Assembly (NCBI GenBank): GCA_039105265.1
Contig: JAPFFF010000004.1
Location: forward strand, 2,046,001-2,110,000
Source: Tritrichomonas musculus
Lineage: Eukaryota > Parabasalia > Tritrichomonadida > Tritrichomonadidae
DNA: 64,000 nucleotides
Direction of reading: 5' to 3'
Below are positions 51,601 to 57,600 of the stretch, in pieces; the stretch's first letter is position 1, and every line of letters starts with the position of its first letter. A model generated the notes under the pieces. That model searched no databases and had not been told where the DNA came from. It saw nothing but the letters and a program-made list of their open reading frames with translations. Position numbers and translations under genes: made by a program.

Positions 51601-54600
51601 GACGTGGAACATTCATGTATTGGTTCTCTGAGTTTGGTCCTGTTGGCAGCCTGTTTGTGTTCATGCCTGGTGGAGATGTCATTGCTTCATCTGAGCTGTT
51701 GATTGTTGGTTGGTATGGCTCGTTGCGTGACCTAATGAGCTGGTTATCAGAGTTTGGTCCGTTTGATGTACGCATTGGCTGAGAGTTAATTCCAGCGGTT
51801 GAAGCAGATGTGACTTCTGAGTTGAGGTTTGATTCAAGTCCTTCTCTGCCAAACATTGGTTGGTTCTCTGATGTTTGTCCGTTTGTTGATCTCATTGGAC
51901 GTGAGTTCATGCCTGCTGAATATGGAGATGTCATCTCTGAGTTGAGGTTAGATTCGAATCCTTCTTGACCTGGCATTGGCTGTGTTTCTGAACCTTGAAC
52001 ATTTGATGAGTTCATTCTTCTGCTGTTGAAGCCAGCCATTGATGGATTGGTGATTTCTGAGTTGAGATTTGATTCGAATCCTTCTTGACCTGGCATTGGC
52101 TGTGTTTCTGAACCTTGAACATTTGATGAGTTCATTCTTCTGCTGTTGAAGCCAGCTGTTGATGGATTGGTAATTTCTGAGTTGAGATTAGATTCGAATC
52201 CTTCTTGTCCTGGCATTGGCTGTGTTTCTGAACCTTGAACATTTGATGAGTTCATTCTTCTGTTGTTAAATCCAGCTGTTGATGGATTGGTGATTTCTGA
52301 GTTGAGATTAGATTCGAATCCTTCTTGACCTGGCATTGGCTGTGTTTCTGAACCTTGAACATTTGATGAGTTCATTCTTCTGTTGTTGAAGCCTGCCATT
52401 GATGGATTGGTGATTTCTGAGTTGAGATTAGATTCAAGTCCTTCTTGTCCTGGCATTGGCTGTGTTTCTGAACCTTGAACATTTGATGAGTTCATTCTTC
52501 TATTGTTGAAGCCTGCCATTGATGGATTGGTGATTTCTGAGTTGAGATTAGATTCGAATCCTTCTTGACCTGGCATTGGCTGTGTTTCTGAACCTTGAAC
52601 ATTTGATGAGTTCATTCTTCTGTTGTTAAATCCAGCTGTTGATGGATTGGTGATTTCTGAGTTGAGATTTGATTCGAGTCCTTCACCTCCTGGCATTGGT
52701 TGGTTCTCAGAATTTGGTCCATTTGATGAGTTGATTCTTCTGTTGTTGAAGCCTGCCATTGATGGATTTGTGATTTCTGAATTGAGGTTTGATTCAAGTC
52801 CTTCTTGTCCTGGCATTGGTTGGTTATCTGAACCATTTCCATTGGATGATCTCATTGGACGTGAGTTGAAACCAGCTGTTGATGGGTTTGTGATTTCTGA
52901 GTTGAGTTGAGATTCGAGACCTCCGCGATTGAGCATTGGTTGATTTTGCGCAAGTGGATTTGAGAGAGGATTGTTTTGCGATGGTGTTGAATTGGAGGTT
53001 GGAGGTTGAACATTCATGTATTGGCTGTCTGAGTTGCCAGATGTTGGTAATGGATTTGTGTTCATTCCGGCTTGTGATGTAATTGCTTCATCTGAGCTGT
53101 AGATTGTTGGTTGGTGTGGTGCATTTCGTGATCTCATGAATTGGTTATCTGAGTTTTGTGTTTCTGAGCGAATTGGAGAATATCTCATTCCAGCTGATGA
53201 TGGTTGTGTTTCTTCCGATAAAAGGATTTGTTCAGAGCCTTCACCGCCAAGCATTGGTTGGTTATCTGAGCCATTTCCATTTGATGAGTTGATTCTTCTG
53301 TTGTTGAAACCGGCCATTGATGGATTGGTGATTTCTGAGTTGAGATTAGATTCAAGTCCTTCTTGGCCTGGCATTGGTTGGTTCTCTGAATTTGGTCCGT
53401 TTGATGAATTGATTCTTCTGTTGTTGAAGCCTGCCATTGATGGATTTGTGATTTCTGAGTTAAGATTGGATTCAAATCCTTCTTGACCTGGCATTGGTTG
53501 GTTCTCTGAGTTTGGTCCATTTGATGAGTTGATTCTTCTGTTGTTGAAACCGGCCATTGATGGATTGGAGATTTCTGAGTTGAGATTAGATTCAAGTCCT
53601 TCTTGGCCTGGCATTGGTTGGTTCTCTGAGTTTGGTCCGTTTGATGAATTGATTCTTCTGTTGTTGAAGCCTGCCATTGATGGATTTGTGATTTCTGAGT
53701 TAAGATTGGATTCAAATCCTTCTTGACCTGGCATTGGTTGGTTCTCTGAGTTTGGTCCATTTGATGAGTTGATTCTTCTGTTGTTGAAACCGGCCATTGA
53801 TGGATTTGTGATTTCTGAGTTGAGATTAGATTCAAGTCCTTCTTGACCTGGCATTGGTTGGTTCTCTGAGCTGTTTCCGTTGAGTGAGTTGATTCTTCTG
53901 TTGTTGAAGCCTGCCATTGATGGATTTGTGATTTCTGAGTTGATGTTGGTCTCAATTCCTGATTGATTTGGCATTGGTTGGTTGTCTGAACCGTTTCCAT
54001 TTGATGAGCGAGCTGGGCGGTAGTTCATGCCTGCTGTTGATGGAACTAAGTCTTCTGAGTTGATGTTAGTTTCAAGTCCTGATTGATTTGGCATTGGTTG
54101 ATTATCTGATCCATTGGCGTTTGATGAGCGAGCTGGACGATAATTCATACCTGCTGTTGATGGAGCTAATTCTTCAGAATTGATGTTTGTTTCAAGTCCT
54201 GATTGATTTGGCATTGGTTGATTATCTGATCCATTGGCGTTTGATGAGCGAGCTGGGTGGTAGTTCATGCCTGCTGTTGATGGGACTGTGTCTTCTGAGT
54301 TGATATTTGTTTCAAGTCCTGATTGTCCTGGCATTGGTTGGTTGTCAGATCCATTTCCATTTAATGAAGGCATTCTACGAGAATTCATTCCTGCCATTGA
54401 AGGTGTCAATTCTTCTGAGTTAAGGTTTGATTCAAGGCCTGCTTGACCTGGCATTGGTTGGTTGTCTGAGCCGTTTCCATTTGATGGGAGTGGCTTTGAA
54501 CGAGCTCCAGCCATTGATGGTGCCATTTCTGATGAATTGATATTTGTTTCAAGTCCTGAATTAAGAGGAATTGGTTGGTTATCTGAGCTGTGTTGATTTG

Positions 54601-57600
54601 GTGGTAATGGACGGTTATTCACTCCAGCTGTAGCAGTTGCTGAATCTTCAGAGCCGAATGGTGAATTGCTTCCAGGAACTGGATTGTCGCCATTTCCATT
54701 GTTTTGTGTTGAATTTGTTGGAGTGAAAACAGCTTGTGTCAAATCGGCATTGATGATTGATTGGTATCCTGGACGCCTAACATATGGCTGGTTATCAGAG
54801 CTGTGTTGAGTTGGCGGAAGACGATTGGCATTGATACCTAGTGTTGTAGTTGAGTAATCAGAATCATTGATGTTTGGATTGTATGGCTCTCTATGAGCAG
54901 CGCCAATAAGTTGGTTATCTGAGTGTTGCTGATTGGAACGAATTGGTGAATATCTCAAGCCAGCTGAAGATGGTGTCATATCTTCTGATAAAAGATTTGT
55001 CTCATATCCTTCACGACCAAGTAATGGTTGGTTATTTACGTTTTGACCATTTTGGCTGATGAATTGATTATCTGACGAATGCATATTTGGTTGTCTCATT
55101 TGGTTTGTGAGGATTCCTTGTGATAAAGCAGATGTATATTCGTTTTCATTGAGTGTTGGATCAAAGATAGGTGGTCTTCTGAGGTTCATTAACGAATTGT
55201 CTGTTGATTGTGCATTTGTATTGAGACGATTTTGATTGAATCCTGCTCCTGCTGTCAAAGAATCATAATAACCATTGACTGATTCTGGTCCTGCTTGTCC
55301 AAGAATTGGTTGTTGGTATGGGCCATGGATATTCGGATTGTAGTAACCTGGTCTCATTCCATTTGATGGTTGAACAAAACCTTCTGAGCCGTTAATGTTA
55401 TATTCTGGAGTTGGGCGCCAGACAACTGGTTGGCCATTGGAGCTTTGTCCTCCACTTCCTTGGTTAACACTCATCATTGAATTATCTGTGTGTTGGCCAT
55501 TTGAGTTGATGGCACCATGTGTTACGCCAGTTGATGATGTTAATGACTCTGGAATTCCATTGATGTTTGAAATTGGTTGAGATTTACCATAAGAAGATGA
55601 ATAATATGGTTGTTGACCTGGTTGAAATCCATTTCCGCTTGAGTTTGCTCCTGGGTTGCTGAGTGATTGTTGTGGGCCATTTGAGCTGATTGGTTGTTGG
55701 ATTTGTTGATTACTGCCTTGAGGTACATTTCTTTCTGCATCTGGATTGAAATTCATCATTACGTTATCAGCATCGTTACCTTGTGAACGAAGATGGCGAT
55801 TATTTGCTCCAGCATATAATGGATATTCATCTGATGATTTGATGCTTGATTCAATTCCTTCTTGATGACCTGGAATAACTTTGTTATCTGGTCTTTGGAC
55901 AGCATATCTGTGATCAATTCTAGTATTCATGCCTTCTTCTGCAGCTGAAGCAATTTCTGATTCATTGATGGAATCAATTCCAGCTTTCTTGCCACCAATG
56001 TAACGACCTTCTGGAGTTTGGTCGCCTGCTAATGCTCCTAATCGTTTTGAATGATTTGCTGTATTTGGTTCAGTCAGCATGTTCTCTGATTCTGAAAGTG
56101 GATTTGCTTGATTTGCATATTGTGTTCCATATTCTGATTGATGTGAAAGTGAACTTTGGAGTTTCTTCTTGTTTTGGAATTCTGATTCATCAAGGGTTGT
56201 TGATTCTGTAAGAAGTTGATCAGCAGTCTTATCCTTGACGTCTTTCTTGTCTTCGTTTTCACTATCGCTTTCATCGTCTGAAATGTCTCCTGTATCAAGT
56301 AATTTACGAGCATATTCACGAATAACATCGTCACTAATTTCTTGGCCATCATCTGATGATTCGCCTGCAGATGGTGTAAGTGGTAATTCATCGAAGTCAG
56401 CATCTGATTGATCTGCTGAATCTGATCCAAGTGAAGATTGTGTGGTTGAAGACTCGAGTTCTCCTTTCAAAATCTTCTTGAAATGATCATCTGGGACACT
56501 TTTTCTGTTGACTTTATATTTGTTGCCATCATCATCAATAAGATCAACTGTCTCATGTTTTACGTTTTCAAACTTAGGAACCTTCTTTCTAACAATTTTC
56601 TTGTTTCCATCTTTATCAACAACTTCGGCAAATTTGGTTGGTTTCTTGGTTCTTTGAATAACTGGGATTCCATTTTCATTATCAATTTCATCATATTCGT
56701 ATTCACTTGCAGAATCACGAACTGGTTTTTGATAAACAATTTTGGTTCCATCATCATCTTTAACGTATTCATCTTTAACATAGTCGATCTTTTTCTTAAT
56801 GATTTTCTTTCCGTTTTCAGAATCTTCATCATCAACTTCATCATATTCATATGAATTGAAGTCAGAATCGTCGCTAACAAACTTCTTAACAACGTTTCCT
56901 TCTTCGTCTATGGTTTTTTCAACTTTCTTTGGTCTTCCTTCAATAACGTCTTTTCCATCTTCTTGTTCAACCTCGCGGTAAAATGTTGGAGGAAGAACAT
57001 GACGCCTGACATTTTTGTGGATTGATCCTCCTTCTGATTCAAGATCAACATATTCGAATTGCTTAGGGACCTTTTCTATTTTTTGTTCTCCATCTTCATT
57101 GGTCATAATGTATTCAAATTCTTCCGGTTTGGGTACTGGTCTTCTGACGTTTTTATGAAGTGTGCCACCTTCTGACTCAAGATCTACTGTTTCAAAAAGA
57201 ATTGGTTTTTTAACAATTGTTTTCTCACCAGTTTCTTCATCTTCAGTTTCTGAATATTCGAACTCTTCTGGGTGTGGAACTTCACGAATAACTTTATGTT
57301 TTGTTCCGTTCTCTGATTCCATTTCAACTTCTTCGAATTGTTTTGGTTTCTTAACAATCTTTTTCTTCCCTGTTTCTTCATCCTCAGTTTCTGAATATTC
57401 GTAAATTTCTGGACGAGGAATTTCACGACGAACTCTCCTTGTTCTTGTTTTTGTTTCTTTTTCGCCATCTGGATTTGTTACTTCTTCTGTAATTTCTTGT
57501 TCATAAAATTCATAACGTTTTGGAGTTTTGACAATTTCTTTATTGCCATCTTTATCAGTTACTTCTTCATAATAATAATCAATTTGTGGAATTGGTCGTC

